DNA from: Tubiluchus corallicola
Lineage: Eukaryota; Priapulida; Priapulimorpha; Priapulimorphida; Tubiluchidae
Direction of reading: 5' to 3'
Length of the DNA: 64,000 nucleotides
Assembly: GCA_030141605.1 (NCBI GenBank)
Contig: JAQGDQ010000256.1
Span: forward strand, 156,001-220,000
Position numbers and translations under genes: made by a program. The notes below the pieces were generated by a model, which made no database searches, had not been told where the DNA came from, and worked only from the letters and a program-made list of their open reading frames with translations. Shown piece by piece: positions 26,108-40,289 of the stretch (positions within the stretch are counted from its first letter, which is position 1; every line of letters starts with the position of its first letter).

Positions 26108-27925
26108 TGCTATTAACTCGTTCCATCAGGTATGAAGTCGTTCCTTGAGTTATTGAGTCGTTCCCCCCCTCCCCGAGTTACTAACTCGTTCCTCCGAGTT
26201 ATTAAGTCATTCCCCGTATTAATGATTAATGTTGCCTATGCGTCGTGTTAAATGACGTCAAACATATTGGTCTATCGCTCCGCCCTCGCTGTAACGTAAG
26301 CAGGTTCTGCAACATCCGGGACAACAGCTCACGCAGGACAACTGTCTAAGCTAAACTAAACAAAACTAAACTAAACTAAATAACATGACAGTCTCAACTA
26401 ATGTCTAATCAGCAGATAAACTGATGCACTTTTTCATGAACACAAATTTGAGGAGCAGCAACTATTTTTACACGAAATTAAAACTTCCACTAGCCAAAAA
26501 ATGACTTTTCAAATTAAACAGAATGTAGAGACGAAGTTTCAAAGCACTACAAAGTACAGAGACATAAGTATTAAAAAGAAACTATGAAGAAGCTAACTAT
26601 AAGCCAGTTAGCCTTGCTTTGCAATAAATGAGCAACAAAAATATTAAGTCTCTCTTGCCTTCAAACATATGAACATCAAGCCAACGATGTATTTTTCTAT
26701 ATTAACTGATCATGTGCTCGTCTGCAAGATTTATTCAGTTTTTGTATTTTTCCGTTTGTCAGGCTACGGAAATGGAATAAATTTGACTGTTCCATTCCAT
26801 AGACCACCCTTATATTGAATGCCTGAATCGCATAAGTCCCAATGGCATCACTTAATCATGATTACAACCAGAAAAATAAGGTAAAATTAGCTAATATTAC
26901 ATTGATATATATATACGTTTTGACCACATTTGAATTAATTTGACTGTGAAGACCTCATTGAGGTTTATAAAAACTGGCCAGAAAAGAAAACATTTTGTTA
27001 ATGTTAATCATTACAAACAGTTAATCAAATAGTTGTTTTTATCTAACTTGCAAAGCCATAAACTAAACTATAGTTTTCTATATTGCAAAATGGTTTAATC
27101 AGCAACTCATATAACGTAATCGTTGTGCATTTCTTCCTATAAACGAAACTAGACTGTATATTTCCACTAATTAATTTGCAATTTCAATTGACAATAATAA
27201 AATCTAAAGCCAGGCGAATATGTCTCCCGCTAACAAATAAAAAGTTGAGCATTTTTCATAACAGCATTAGACGCAGCTGTAGCTAAATGTCCTGAATATA
27301 CCTGCGTTAATTAAGCTCTGCAGAGATGCGAAATAACTTGCACGCTGATTGGGCAGTCAACGAAAATGATTGACGTTATATTAGACATCAATTCCTGGAA
27401 ATGGTTGTTCATGAATTAAATTGTTTCAGTGGGCAGGCATTATTTTCGCCTAATGCAATATAGATTAGGCGAATTTCAATATATGTAGCGTACACATTTC
27501 CATATATTTAGCATACATTATTCTTTAACCACGTGGTTGATTGAAACAATAAACTGCATAACACATGCTAAGTCACTGTACTTTTAGCGAAATCTTCTTA
27601 GTAGCGATAATAAGGTTTTTATATGCCTTTCACTGATAACTATCTTTATTTAATAGCAAGTACTTGTGTAATACACTTATATCTCATGCCAAAATCAAAA
27701 ATTGTATTATATAATCACGATACCCCAAATCCATTTTGTTTTCGGAGAACAAAACTTGAGCTTAAATACTGCACTGCCTACACAGTGATAGCATTTCCAG
27801 GAATTAACATGACACATAGGCAATATTAATTATTAACTCGGGGGAGTGACTTAATAAGTCGAGGGTAATGAGTTAGTAACCCGGGGGGGATGACCTGATA
27901 ACTCGAGGGCACGACTTTACAACTA
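26108..27925. mobile_element. Foldback element with tandem-repeat inverted ends
   Basis: Left end 26108-26252 and right end 27804-27925 are inverted copies. The outer part of each is four to five degenerate units of about 21 bp on the theme gagttattaagtcgttcccc. The inner part is unique: gcctatgcgtcgtgttaa at the left, mirrored as ttaacatgacacataggc at the right. The 1.55-kb interior shows no recognisable transposase, so it is probably non-autonomous. Confidence 0.65.
26348..26385. repeat. (ACTAA)n pentanucleotide
   Basis: ctaaactaaacaaaactaaac, inside the foldback element. Confidence 0.8.
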
Positions 27926-27927
27926 GT

Positions 27928-28275
27928 GATGTAGCGGCAGACGAACACAGTTAGTGATGACATCACAGCTGAACAGTGCCGTGAATTATCAACAACGCTT
28001 TGGCATTACGTATTATATTTTACCTATATAAAAGGTAAACGCACAGGTAACCGGATTTCCACTTGCAACTGCACGCACAGCAAGACTAGATTAAATGCTG
28101 TGAATTTAAGCAGATTTTTACTTTTTTATATAGACGCTTACAAGAGGTTATTTAGCCTCTGAGGCTGAGCGTCGTTGATCCATCACATCGTACATTTTTT
28201 GTATAAACATTTGTTTTTAGTTATTCTCTGCATGTGATGCGAAAATAAAATAAATAAATAAATTGGACACATGAT
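27928..28275 (+). mobile_element. Possible solo LTR
   Basis: Begins tgtagcggcagacg, has a clean TATA box (tatataaaagg, about 28023), a stem-like aggttatttagcctc, an AATAAA cluster at about 28244-28260, and could end at ggacaca. No target duplication or partner LTR was found. A small promoter-to-polyA transcription unit is the alternative. Confidence 0.35.
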
Positions 28276-28289
28276 CGTTTCTGATTCTG

Positions 28290-31200
28290 GTTGTTTTCCT
28301 CATGCATTCACATCTGAATGTAGCAGAGTTGCCTACAGAGATGCCTCGTCTTAGAGATATGACACTCAGCTCAATCAGTCAAGGTTTCGGTACATCTAGA
28401 ATTATCCACATTATGGCAAACTGCGTAAAAAATAAAAACTCTAAACATTGTCCGGCTAAAAATCAACTTAACTTCTAATAAGCACATTTTGCAGCCGTTT
28501 TGAGCGTCATAACTAAGATCAAAGTAGCTGTTGGGTCAAATCTTATCACGTCAGTGGATTATGTTGACGTGAAGATATTCAATTGTTTATATCTAGCATT
28601 GTAAATAATTTTCAACTACTAATTATGAGATCTTGTGTAGGTGACTATGACAAATGTTTGTCTCGTGATAATTATTGCAAGGTATGGTCATTAGACTTGT
28701 CTGACCAGGGCAAACCAGACATATCTATTTAGGTGACGTATAGCTGTTACGCAATCCTTGGGGGACAGTCATTGACTGCAAGTGACAGTGTGGTAAGAAA
28801 ATGACATTTTAAAACTGCGTGCAACAGATCATTGACCCTAGAAATTGACTGCACTTTACTACAGTACATAGGCTAAGTACTAGCGATTCTAGCGATAGCT
28901 TTGTCGTTGTTTCTACTTCTTTTGGATGTTTTCGATTTTAAACCGTTTCTTAAATGGAGTTTTATTACATACATAATCTTCTGCTGTGACCTACACATCA
29001 AAGGATGGCTGAAACAGCCTATAATGCCCTCAAAGTTTAGTGTGAAAACATAGTGCGCCTCGCGCAGCCTGTAATTTTAAAGTGAATGATCACAGCAGTA
29101 AGCTGAAAACTCTTGCCATTAACTTTTCGAACCGGACCTCAACCCCGCCAATGGAGCTATCCTGAAAGGCAGAGTGGTCTGAAGGTTATAGATGGTAAAA
29201 ATATGCTATTGATCCGTATTCAACAGATAAGCTTGTGAGACATCTGCAAGATGTGTTGGAGGAACATTCATATCCCGCAAGATTGCAGACTATGGGACAA
29301 GCACGACGCTTTCACGCCATATCTTCAAGTCATGATAGGTTCACAATTATTTGAATAATAACTTGATGTAATGAATTGTTTTGTATTGTTACTCGTTTTC
29401 TTTCTGTAGCCTATATACAGAAAATATTCTAAAGGTTATATAGCACCTTGCACACTCTCCTTCTCGCTCTTTGTAAACGTTTGGCTGTTTAAGGAACAAT
29501 TATTTTCCGCATCAACGTTTAGTTCACTCTGAAGAATATGCTCCATCCATAACACTGCTGAGCAAATTGAGTATTCGCTGTTTGCATAGCCTATCGGGTT
29601 CTCGCATTTCTTTATCCAATGTTCAAGCAAGAAGCTAGGCAAAATTCTCTGATTAGCTGATTAAAAGCCCCATCAGCCAGGTGACTGGTTACGTTTAGCC
29701 ACCTCCAGTGTTCTTTCTCTAATCGAACTAAAATTTTATGAGTTCAACGCTGCCAAAAAACTCTTTGATAAAAGAAATTCGTTGTCGGCAATTTCTGGTG
29801 GCAATGTCAAGTAATATGTCTGTTATGGAGCTGCCTTTTGCCAAGATTCGTGCACATCGATTGCTAAGATACTTGATGGGTATGGTAAATAAGATTCGTG
29901 CAAGACTAATCTATGATGTTCAATAATAAGACTACTCTGGCATTTCAGATACACTCGTGAAGATGCACGCGAAAAGATTGCACCTTAACACATTGCAATT
30001 CTAGCGGCAAAAATAAGAACCCGAGTGCTGTCATTGTTGTTTGATTTCAATGTAACTTCAGTTATCAATACAAGCAATAATAAACACCTCTACATGATCT
30101 AAAACCAGGTTCAACAAAATGTCTAATGAACTGCTGAAACTGAACTTATTACTTTTTTACATAATATATCACTTCAATTAAAAAGATGGCCTACATAACA
30201 TTTTTATTTTTAATAGCGTTTGCGGCTTGTATAAAATAATATATCACATACTGTTAGCACTTCTTTACCGTACACTTCCCTCAATTTCCGGGCTGGTACA
30301 GCAACGTTAAGATGTTTAAGGCGTTCTTTGATCTACTAATCAGCAATTAATAATGATCATATTGACGACAACCCAATTCAATTCAATGTAACTTCGTTCA
30401 AAATAATTATATTGTTTATTTCGGCATATAAAAATGCTATGTAAAAGATAAAGATTGTACTAAGAGTTAATACGGCACGTACTACAAAAGAAATATATGT
30501 ACAAAGAGCATAATAAAAACATAATAAATACATAGGCCTATAGAAATTAAAATTAAAATGGCATCAGTTAAAAACCAACAGTTACTACTCCAATAAGTTA
30601 TGAAATTATGCCATATCTTAAATGCTCTGCTATAAAATCGTATGTCAATTTGATAGCATACACGACTTTACAACAGAATATACAGGCTCAGTGATTCCTG
30701 TTCTTAAACTATTCGCAGAGTGACGCAACAAATTTTAGAATGTTTTATATTATGTTCTGAATATATTATAACGAAGACATAAGCCATTTAGTTTCACCCC
30801 CATATCTACAGCGTAATGGTTCAAATCCACTACGAAGCCATCGCATGTGGTCATTGAATATCAGGTATCACGCGTCCACAGATATGGTTCCGTGGTCCAG
30901 CAGGAGGGCTGATAGGTGTGTCTTATCGTCTCACACCTGTTCCACAACCCAGAATGAGAGATGTACGATAAGTTTGTGGCAAGTTTGACATTAATTTTTA
31001 AACAAATTCTTCTAGCGTTTCTACTCGCGAATAATATCAACACAATCGCCGCAAGTTCACTGGTGGCCTGAGTACGAAGGACAGTAGTCCTCGGCAACCC
31101 TCCAGTAGAATCGAACCGCCGACCTGCCTACTTTTGATGATCAACAAGATATCCTGGCAGATGCGAGACGTAGTGAATCAATGGATTTTCACGCTTTCCA

Positions 31201-31660
31201 CTCTCCAACAGCCTGGCCTTTTTTCTGGAGCTGAAGTAGAATGACGTTTAACAGAGAAAAGACGGTTTCAGTGACAGTCAACAGATTTCTACTCTCACCT
31301 ACAGCAGCTACTAACAAGATGTCCCACCAGTCTTTAATGTTCTTTTCGAAATCGAAGCTTCGAGGGACTATAGATCTCACCTCGCGCTAGGACAGTTTTA
31401 GGAACGTGCAGCGTGATACCAGGGATCAGTCAAGCAGATTGGACGACGACTCGCAAAACGACCTACAAATACGTGTTCTGATTCCAATCCATGCATGGCC
31501 TACACAGTCATGAAGAAAGAAGTTCATCAAGACGGCGTGGAACTTCCTCCTGGAAACCCTATTGCCGCAGCTTTGCCTTTGGTTGGCTTTAGGACCTCTG
31601 CAATTATAGAGTGATCGCTGGGCCTGGCCCGAATAGGAGCCAGCCTCTCTGAGTCCTAAC
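28290..31660. other. Intergenic, unrecognised moderately GC-rich patches
   Basis: 30780-31600 contains broken frames with stops, perhaps a decayed gene or element; no family could be assigned. Confidence 0.4.
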
Positions 31661-31664
31661 TGCT

Positions 31665-32045
31665 TGCCAGTCCTGAATTAACCATTAAGCAAAATAAGCG
31701 CGTGCTTAGGGCCACGGGGGAAGAGGAGCCCACAGTTTTTTTCCAGTTCGAATAATTACCCAAAAGTAAAATACACCGGAATATGTGTGACAGTGTCTGT
31801 GTTTATTTACAATTATGATGAACATCGTTTGTTTACATTGTTTACAATTATGACGGTACGGATGGATGCTGATGTCCTAGTGTTTACTGTATATAGATAG
31901 ATCTTATTGCAAGGTTTTACATTTCGAAAGGTTAAATTTCACATTACAGTTTGTATTGTTTTTATTCTGAATAGCACAAATATATAGGTAGCATAATCTT
32001 TTCAGGGCTAAAGACCTCAGCAGGTCTGAACCGACCCTCTGCTTC
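31665..32045. mobile_element. Related GC-bordered repeat
   Basis: The left border tgaattaaccattaagc, followed by cgtgcttagggcc, recalls the CTGGATTAACC...GGGCC ends of MITEs like that at 34990. The right border is tentatively ctgaaccgaccctctg. The interior is AT-rich without coding sequence. Confidence 0.3.
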
Positions 32046-32749
32046 CAAATTTGTAAATTTTTCTTTGGGCGTTATACAATTTTGTAAGTGTTATAATTTT
32101 TTTCAGTTTTAACAGTTTTACTTTCAGTTTTTAGTTACATAGCTCAGAGCGATATGTCGCACATTATTCGAACCACGTACATGCAATACGTTTTAGACTC
32201 ATTGCAGATCAGGCTATAATTATTAACAAACTTTGGAGAATTATTTAACATATTTTGCAACACTTATATAGAAGGGGCCAATATACACAAAACATATCTA
32301 AGGTTACAATACTATACGTATGGTACTTCTGTTGTTGTTGTCGTTGTCGTTCTTTTAGAAAAATCGCTTGAACAGCATTTTAAGGCAATGAGTACATTAA
32401 TTTTGATGTTTAAAGAAAGAAATTAAAGAACGAAAACATGTCAATAGGTTCAGAACTACTAATACCAAGTAAATTTCATCAAAAATACTGAGAAACGAAT
32501 AACAGTTATAAAAATAACAACCCATTTTACAATCTTGCGACCAAGGTAATTTACTGATCTAATAAGCAAATTGATTGATAAATTAATAATTTTACTTAAA
32601 TAAATAAAATAAAAATAAAAAATATTCATAGACGATATAGACCTTGTGACGTTGTTCCTAAATGAGCTTTGACCCTCTTTAAAGTGTATGTTATCCAAAT
32701 CAGTGTAAAAATTAACAACGCACAACCTTGCTGGCACATTCTGTTTTAT

Positions 32750-33085
32750 GCTTTGTTTTGCTTTGCTTTGTTTCAAATTATCTTACCTTATCTTGCCTTC
32801 ACTTGTCTTTCCTCACTCACGTTAACTTACCTCCTTACCTTGCCTTACTTTAACTTACCTTACCTAATCTTATCTTACCTTTCCTTAACTTACTTCACCT
32901 CTCACTTTATCTCATCTCATCTCATCTCATCTTACCTTACCTTACCTTACCTTACTTTACCACACCTTACCTTACTTTAACTTACCTTGTCTTACCTCAT
33001 CTTTGGCGTTACGTTACCTTACCTTATTCTACCTTGCCTTAACAATTTTGCGTTAAGCTGATTGACTTACTTTACCTTGCCTTGT
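32750..33085. repeat. Degenerate (CTTAC)n pentanucleotide array
   Basis: ttaccttaccttacctta with variants (tctcatctcatctc) over more than 300 bp; strongly pyrimidine-rich on plus. Confidence 0.9.
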
Positions 33086-33414
33086 TTGATCGTCTCGCTT
33101 TACTTTAAGTCTACCAAAGTCAATAATTTCGCTGCGTGTTTGATTCATTGAAAATTTTTTCAAACATATCTGAGCACTTGCTCCAAGCGGTGAATTACAT
33201 TCTTGTCCCATGTGCCCCGGGCGAAACACTAATGGACTAGCATGTTCAGTTTACTGCAAATGTCAAAGCTACCCTGGGCTAAGTTTATAAAGTTTGGTAC
33301 GAAAACCAAACAGGAGCAGAGGATTATAAGAAGTCAATACAGGATAAATAACGTGTCAGAACAATGGCAAGAAATGTTAAATAATGGACTTTGCAGTGAT
33401 GATTGCACTACTTG

Positions 33415-33560
33415 TTATTACTTTGCTTTGTTTTGCTTTGTTTACTTTGATTTGTTTTGTGTTTTGTTTTGATTTGATTTGTTTTACTTTGCTTTACTTT
33501 ATTTATTTTATTTTGTTTTGCCTTGCTTTGGTTTGTTTTACTTTGTTTCCTTTCGTTACT
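33415..33560. repeat. (TTTGC/TTTTG)n pentanucleotide array
   Basis: tttgctttgttttgctttgt; a second pentanucleotide block 350 bp after the CTTAC block. Confidence 0.9.
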
Positions 33561-34989
33561 GTGATGGTCCCCCATCTAGCAGAATACTGCTACTAATTAT
33601 TTTTCACTTTAAGTATTAACTTAAACGGTATCATGAAGTGTTTACCTAATGATTGATAATATTGATGTATTGATTTTTATGTTCCAATCTTGTGCTGCCA
33701 TCTTTAGTCAAGAGTAGCATTATTTTCGATGAAGTTATCATTAAATGAAGCCATTTTTCTGTTAAGCTACCTTAAATATGTAATTAGGCAGAAGAAGATG
33801 AAATTCGTTTTGTTTCAACATGACTTGTATTTTTCAAGCGAAAATACGTTTAGCAACAATTTTTTCCATGATAATATTATGCCCGTGTTTAAACAAATGT
33901 GAAAGCTTCGTCGCTGTACTACTGAGGTCACTTCACCCAGAACTCATTTCTGATTGGTCGGCTAGCTTTCGAGGCCTGGATTTAAACGTATTGGCCTACG
34001 TGGCAGAGAGAGTAGAATGGGCGTGTTGAGAAATGGTCAGATATAACTATATCATGGTTTCTTTCATACGATGATTGAACGAGAAATGGATGGTTTGTTC
34101 ATTATTATGTTCTTCTTATTCGTTGGTGAACGATGTTCTTCTTTTGCTGATGAAACCTCAACCACAATTGCTGAGAGACATTTGTTAAATTAGGCATTCC
34201 TAATTTCCTTAACGTTGGATGAAGATACTGTCACCTTTGACTTCACATTCGATGGTCTAAATCGCTTCCGTTCTGCGTGGGAACTCGGAGGAGATGATCT
34301 TCTTATTATCCGATCTCCAGAGACTCTACTATGTGTCCTGCCAGTGTGATGGAAAGCTGTGGAGACTTCCTGGAAAAGACTACCTGCTGCCCACGAAGTA
34401 GACTGAGAGAGACGCTAACTTAGCCGACTTCCATTGAAGACCGAATTCTGCTGCATTACTACAACGTGCGTGAGGAAGGACCGGTCCTACCCAAGTACTG
34501 GAGAAGACCTCGCCTTGGTAAACTACTATTTTGTTAATGTTGTTTATTGAAAGACTTTTTTTATATAATGTCCTGTACAATGTTCGCTCTGTAAATTGAA
34601 ATAATAATCCTGACACTTATCTTTAAAAGCAAACTAATTTGCAAACGTGTTTTATTGTCACAGGATGTTACAGTTACCTTCCATTTCGTTTTCACCTTTT
34701 CTCGTTATTTTATTTTATTTTGTTTCACTTTATTTTATTACATAAGTATATGAAGAACTGAAATAAAGTATTCACCTCTGCCAGTTCAGTGTCTTAAATT
34801 AAAAGATCGTAATTGACTAGATTTGGTCCCGCCTCAAACATCTACAATTACGCGCTTCCGCTGAGTGCTGTGTCAAATTGCGCAAAAACGTTTGTTTATT
34901 TTAATATGTATTTGACTATCTACGCAGTTCAATTTCAAATTAAATTTACAAATAGCTGACACACCTGATAGCCACGTATACAGCACAAG

Positions 34990-35366
34990 CAGGGCTGGAT
35001 TATCCTATAGGCTAGCATAAGCTACAACTTAGGGCTTTCAAGCTTGGGTGGGCTCTCAAGCTTTGGTAACATTTGGCAAAAAAATTTGTTTTTCACTATG
35101 GCTGTGTTGAAATGTGTCCTAATTTGGTTTGTAATAAATATTAAAATATAGCATTTTTCAAAGAGTATTTTTATTGACAAACAAAAGACGGCTATTCTAA
35201 TTTGTTTAAAAAATTTATAGTAAGTTTACTTCAAACTGTAAATGTAGCTAAAATATTCACGAGCAAAAGATATTCAAGACAGCTTGCTGGCACATTTGAG
35301 GGTGTCTCATAGAGGTCACATAATTTCATTAGCCTGGGGCCCCAAAATTAATGATAATAATCCGAC
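34990..35366. mobile_element. hAT-like repeat with CAGGGCTGGATTATCC end
   Basis: The left end cagggctggattatcc is typical of a hAT-type MITE group. The right end is less sure (gataataatccgac). The interior is AT-rich and non-coding. Confidence 0.4.
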
Positions 35367-36014
35367 TTTTATCACAAGTGCCGATTGTTGATACTTTCAA
35401 AATGAAATTGACTAAGAAATGTAACCTGAAAGTCTCTTTCATCGGACCCCGACTTATGCAAGGAGTTAGTGATTTTTAGTTCAACAAAAAGACAACTAAA
35501 ACTAACAAATTTACATGTGGTTCCATTTTCTTGAATGCCGGTTATGTTACACCTTCTTGTTCTTTTGTTTGATAAACTAAAACCATAAGCCATATATGTT
35601 TATGCTTCTTCCTGCAAGGAGCGCCATAGGAAAAAAATCTGCTTGTATCTTGAAAAAACATAATTTTATGTCTCGTGACGCAGTTCTGTCTCATCACGGA
35701 GCGATTACGACTGAAAAACATGCTGCGCGGTTTTCCAGAAAAGAGAAGCCCATTACAGGATCCCTGTCAAGCAATCACGTAACAATTTGTTGATGAAGCC
35801 ACTAGCATACATGCCACTGTGACAAGACAAATTACCTCAAAACACACAATTGCCAATCTGGATATCAGAAATATTGGCGTCATTTGATGGAATCTTATCA
35901 TTAGCTGGTGTTGTTATGATTGCCAATAATATGTTTTGCGACCACGCAAAATACGTCAGATGAAACATGTTGAAGAAAAGGAAATGATTCTGCTGACTTT
36001 ACACGCGCGGCATT

Positions 36015-36470
36015 AGTAAAGTGAAGCAAAGTTAAAAGACGCGATGCGATACGATGCAAAACGAAGTAGTGTGAGGTGAGAGATGGGCGAGGTGACGTGA
36101 ATCGTGAGGTGAGGTGAAGTGATGTGGTATTGTGTGGTGTAGTGTGGTGTGGTGTGGCGTGGTGCGGTATGGTTCTGTGCACTGTGGTGAGGGGTTGTGT
36201 GATGTAATGTGATGTGATGTGATGTGATGTGATGAAATGTGATGTAATGTAAAGCGATGAGTGAAAAGTGTTAAAGTAAAATGAAGTGAAGCAAAATTAC
36301 TAAATGTAGTTAATTGAGGTAATATGGAGACAAGCATGTAAACTGAAGAAAATGAAATAAAGTGAAGTGAATTAAATTGGCGCAACATAACCTAAATGAT
36401 GTCATCAAGGTAAGGTGAAGCAAAGTGAAGAGAAGAGAAGTGAAGTGTGGCAAATGGAGTTAAGTATGGG
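36015..36470. repeat. Purine/GT-rich pentanucleotide block (GTGAT, AAGTG)
   Basis: gtgatgtgatgtgatgtgat at about 36210 with ggtgtggtgtgg before and aagtgaagtgaa after; G/A/T-rich on plus over about 450 bp. Confidence 0.9.
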
Positions 36471-36479
36471 TAAAGAGAA

Positions 36480-39400
36480 GTATGGCGAGCTGAGCTGGTT
36501 GTGGTGTGACAGGCGATTCATTAGCCGTTGGTTGTGGTGGTGGTGCCAGCGGTGGCAGTGGCGCGGTTTTAGTCGAAAAAAACACGCAAAAATCCTACAA
36601 CAACAAGGCAAAAGAACGCAAAGCAAATGTACAACTGTCTGGACGTGGCAACAAACTACATTTACAAACAACTATTTAGTAGGAGCTGTGAAGTTATTTG
36701 TAGACACGCAATGACAAAGATAATCTGTTCTTCTTGTGATTACTAACATATGCCAGGCAGTAATTACTGTTAATATACAGTGTCAACATTGGCATACTAT
36801 AGACAACAATATCTCTCGGCGTGGGGCAGAATTTACATTCCGGAACCTGCTGTTAACATTTCAGGCATACGATCAATCAACCGGGATACAGGACAAGTAT
36901 CTGGCGTACAACAAGTAGAACTGAATTTAACCCCATTCTTCGCATCAGTGCTTAAAAGACAATATTGATAATGAAGTTAGTATCATTCTTAAGCAATGTT
37001 ATTATGACCCTTTAACAAACAAAACGAGAACCGTGAAACAAAAACCGTCCCATCCAATTAATTGAGCTTCCCACGGCAGTGTAACCTGCTGGATTCAAGC
37101 TACTTACTTGCTGTTATATTTCTCAATGATGCGAAGAAACATGTTCAAGAAATATAGACAAAACTGAGTAACTAACTAGCAAAGTTAGTTACCTTTTTTC
37201 CTGAAACCGAAAATTATCCATATCTGAATGTAAGGATTGTTTCTTCTATCTTGTTTTACACTTACCCAGAAAGAACCACTCCATCCAAATTCGATAAGTC
37301 GTTTATTTATCTCCAATATATACTTTTTACCAATAAAAGCGCCACCTACCACTCAAGACAATGAAACTGTGTTTTGTTGGTGGAGAAAGAGTCAGAATGC
37401 AACCAACGCAAACTGATTTAATCAGGATTCCATCTTTTTTATGAAATTCGGAGGAGAAAATTTGACTAATGTTAATATTACAGCACCAGTCATAATTAAC
37501 ACTACTGCTTGAGAATTAGAGGTAGCTACAACAATCCTGTATTTAGCGGCGTTTTCACTGAATTGTTTAACTCATTTTAACTTACAATATATTTCATTAC
37601 TGCGAGTCAATAAATTATAAGTCTGGCGGTTAGAGTCTATGGCATAATAACGGGACTAAATAAAACAACTTTCGCTTAAACTTGATGGTGCTCTTCCAAT
37701 GTTGTTTCAATTTTTGTCGCTAGGTAACGCCACTTGATAACTCGCTTCGCACTTTCAAGTTAGAGTCAATATTTCTGCTATAATCTGTACATTTGGGTAG
37801 TACTCAGGGGAGGGGAGTACGTAGTGGTGGTGGGGGTGGTGGTGATGGTTGTGGTGATGGTGGTGGTGGTGGTGGTGGTGGTGGTTGTTGACCATAAAAT
37901 TAATATTTACAATCTTTGACAGGGATAGCAGAATTAAAACATTTCATAGTCCAAAATTTTCTTCTGTTCAGAAAACAGCAACATCACACAAAGGCTAAAA
38001 AAGTTCACACAAACAAATTTTCATTCAGTGTAAAGTAAAAAAATATATGATAATGACTGAGCTGAGCTTACAGAATTTTACAGAATGTAACACTTCAATT
38101 ATGGTACTTGCAGAAATTAGTGTGTTTTCTTATTCATAAGCTTTCTTTAAAGCAGATCTCAAATATCAAATCGGAATTCATAATTTACGTTAAGGATGTA
38201 ACGTCTACATTGCTGAATCTTCTTCGAGTTTCAGCTCTTAAATGACATCCATCAAAACGTGTTTTTCAGTTTGGATTTCTGCACAATTACAGACTCTCTG
38301 TCTTCTATCTACGTTACGCCATCTCTCAGTTTCAACTTTCAAATAGTGCCCCTGGAGTCTCAATCACGTACAGGTAATGCGGTGTTGAATCCGGAAGCCG
38401 TGGGCTATTAAGCATGAGTTGAAATCTTAATACGTCTCTCGTTTAGGTGAGTTACTGTTTCTTATAGTATCTGCCAGCAGAGACTGCTCATCGTACTCAT
38501 TTACACTGATTCTAGGCAGTCCATTCAAACTTTTATACAAATCACTGTTGCAGAGTCTTGCTATCCGGGATTTTTTGTCACATTTTCATTTGTCTATATT
38601 TCATCCACGTGGTGAAAAACGGATATCCAGAATCAGGAAACACAAGTGCACGTTGAACGTCTTACTGACAATAATGACTTAAGGAGCTTCATATACATTT
38701 TACAGGACGAAATGCATCTTTGTAGCCAGTTCGACCTCATTAAATTTCTTACATTTAAAACATTCAAACCAAAATCATTATTTCACTCACGTTTTAATTC
38801 TTAAATCACCCGAACACCCATTCGCAAAATCTACAACTTTTTATAGAAATAGGTCGCTTTTAATTCTGACTCAGCTAAATACACGTGAAATAGGCTTAAC
38901 GTTTAATATAGCACAGTCTAGAATCCGGCTCTGTCAATTCACACGTGCCATCTTACCCATCTATCATTTAAATTTCAAACTACATCACCTAGTTTTCTAT
39001 TACCGAACGTTTGATAATTTTTCGTTGATTTAGATTAGCTTTCTGAAATTTTTCTTATTGCATTAACTTTCTAGAGGTTTTCATTGCCAATTTTTATTGC
39101 TTACTACTGTTAGTTCATTAGCAACTAAAGACAACAGACTTTGCTAATACTTACACAACTAATAAAAAGCTTCTGTGATTATACCAACATTAGATACGCA
39201 TATAGCGATAGCCTCTTTCACAAAGTAGTCACTAATCATTCAAAAGTTTCAAAAGCAAAATTAGTCCTTTTTAGAAGTTACCAAAATTGATTTTATTTTA
39301 TTTACGTACAGAACTCACTAAGACCATGCTTACAATATTGTAATAACGATTCGGGTGCATGCTCTTCACAATTCATCATCATCATCATACGTCCGTCACG

Positions 39401-40280
39401 TCTATTGTAGACATTGGGCAGGCAGAATTCTAAAATAAAAGAAATCTGCCTTATGTAAATCAGACAACCTTGCAATGGCGGCGTCCTTTAAAAACGCCAC
39501 TGTTTTGCAGCACTCCAAGACAAGGAAAGGGCACCATTGACTGTTGTTGTGTGGGTAAAATTAGTGGTTGAAAACACGCAATAGCAGTACCATAATTTAC
39601 TTAATTAGCATGTTATAGGTTACATTTTTTATGGACTGTGAGCTTTAGTGAAGCTCAAATGATACTAGGTAACAGTTATAAAAGTATGGTATTGTGTACT
39701 TTTAACTACTAATGTTACCCACCCAACTATAATCAATGAGACACAAATCAAAAAACTCTACTTATGTATGGTATCACAACAATATTTTTAAACAGGCTAT
39801 AACTTTGCTGTTAAATGTTTAAAAAACTAAAGCACTTTCCAAACACACCTTTGCACATTCAAAGTTCTCGAACAACGTGCATAGCCGGAAACGGAAGCGG
39901 CGCCATGTATCAACAATGGCCTTACATCAATTCGCTAAACGACATTCCATTTCGTAGTTCCTACTATAATATTTATCTACGATTCAATGGAGAATAAGCA
40001 GCAGGGCTGTTTTCACAAGTTGAGAACTGGTATTGTATATATAAAATATTAAATGATAGTACCATTACGCAATAATATATGATTATACCAGTTTATCCTC
40101 TTCAAACATTTATGAAATATTGGCCATTGAGAAGACTAGAAAAGATGTAAAACTATTGAACTAGCACTTTACTACCATAAACTTGCAATGAAGAAGGAGA
40201 AAACTGAATTGGGTGGTATTAAAGCTCTACCTGTCAACAGCTAACAATACTAGCAATACAAGCACTAATGACGTGGTGGT
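36480..40280. other. Intergenic, nothing recognised
   Basis: Apart from the GGT tract, only short random frames. Confidence 0.5.
37805..37890. repeat. (GGT)n tract
   Basis: ggtggtggtggtggtggt with interruptions. Confidence 0.9.
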
Positions 40281-40289
40281 TAACAACGA

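Noticed and set aside
31380-31620. Frame reading MKKEVHQDGVELPPGNPI, faintly like a cytochrome P450 segment
   Set aside because: The frame closes within 40 codons, flanking frames have stops, and neither the heme-binding Cys motif nor an ExxR motif is visible.
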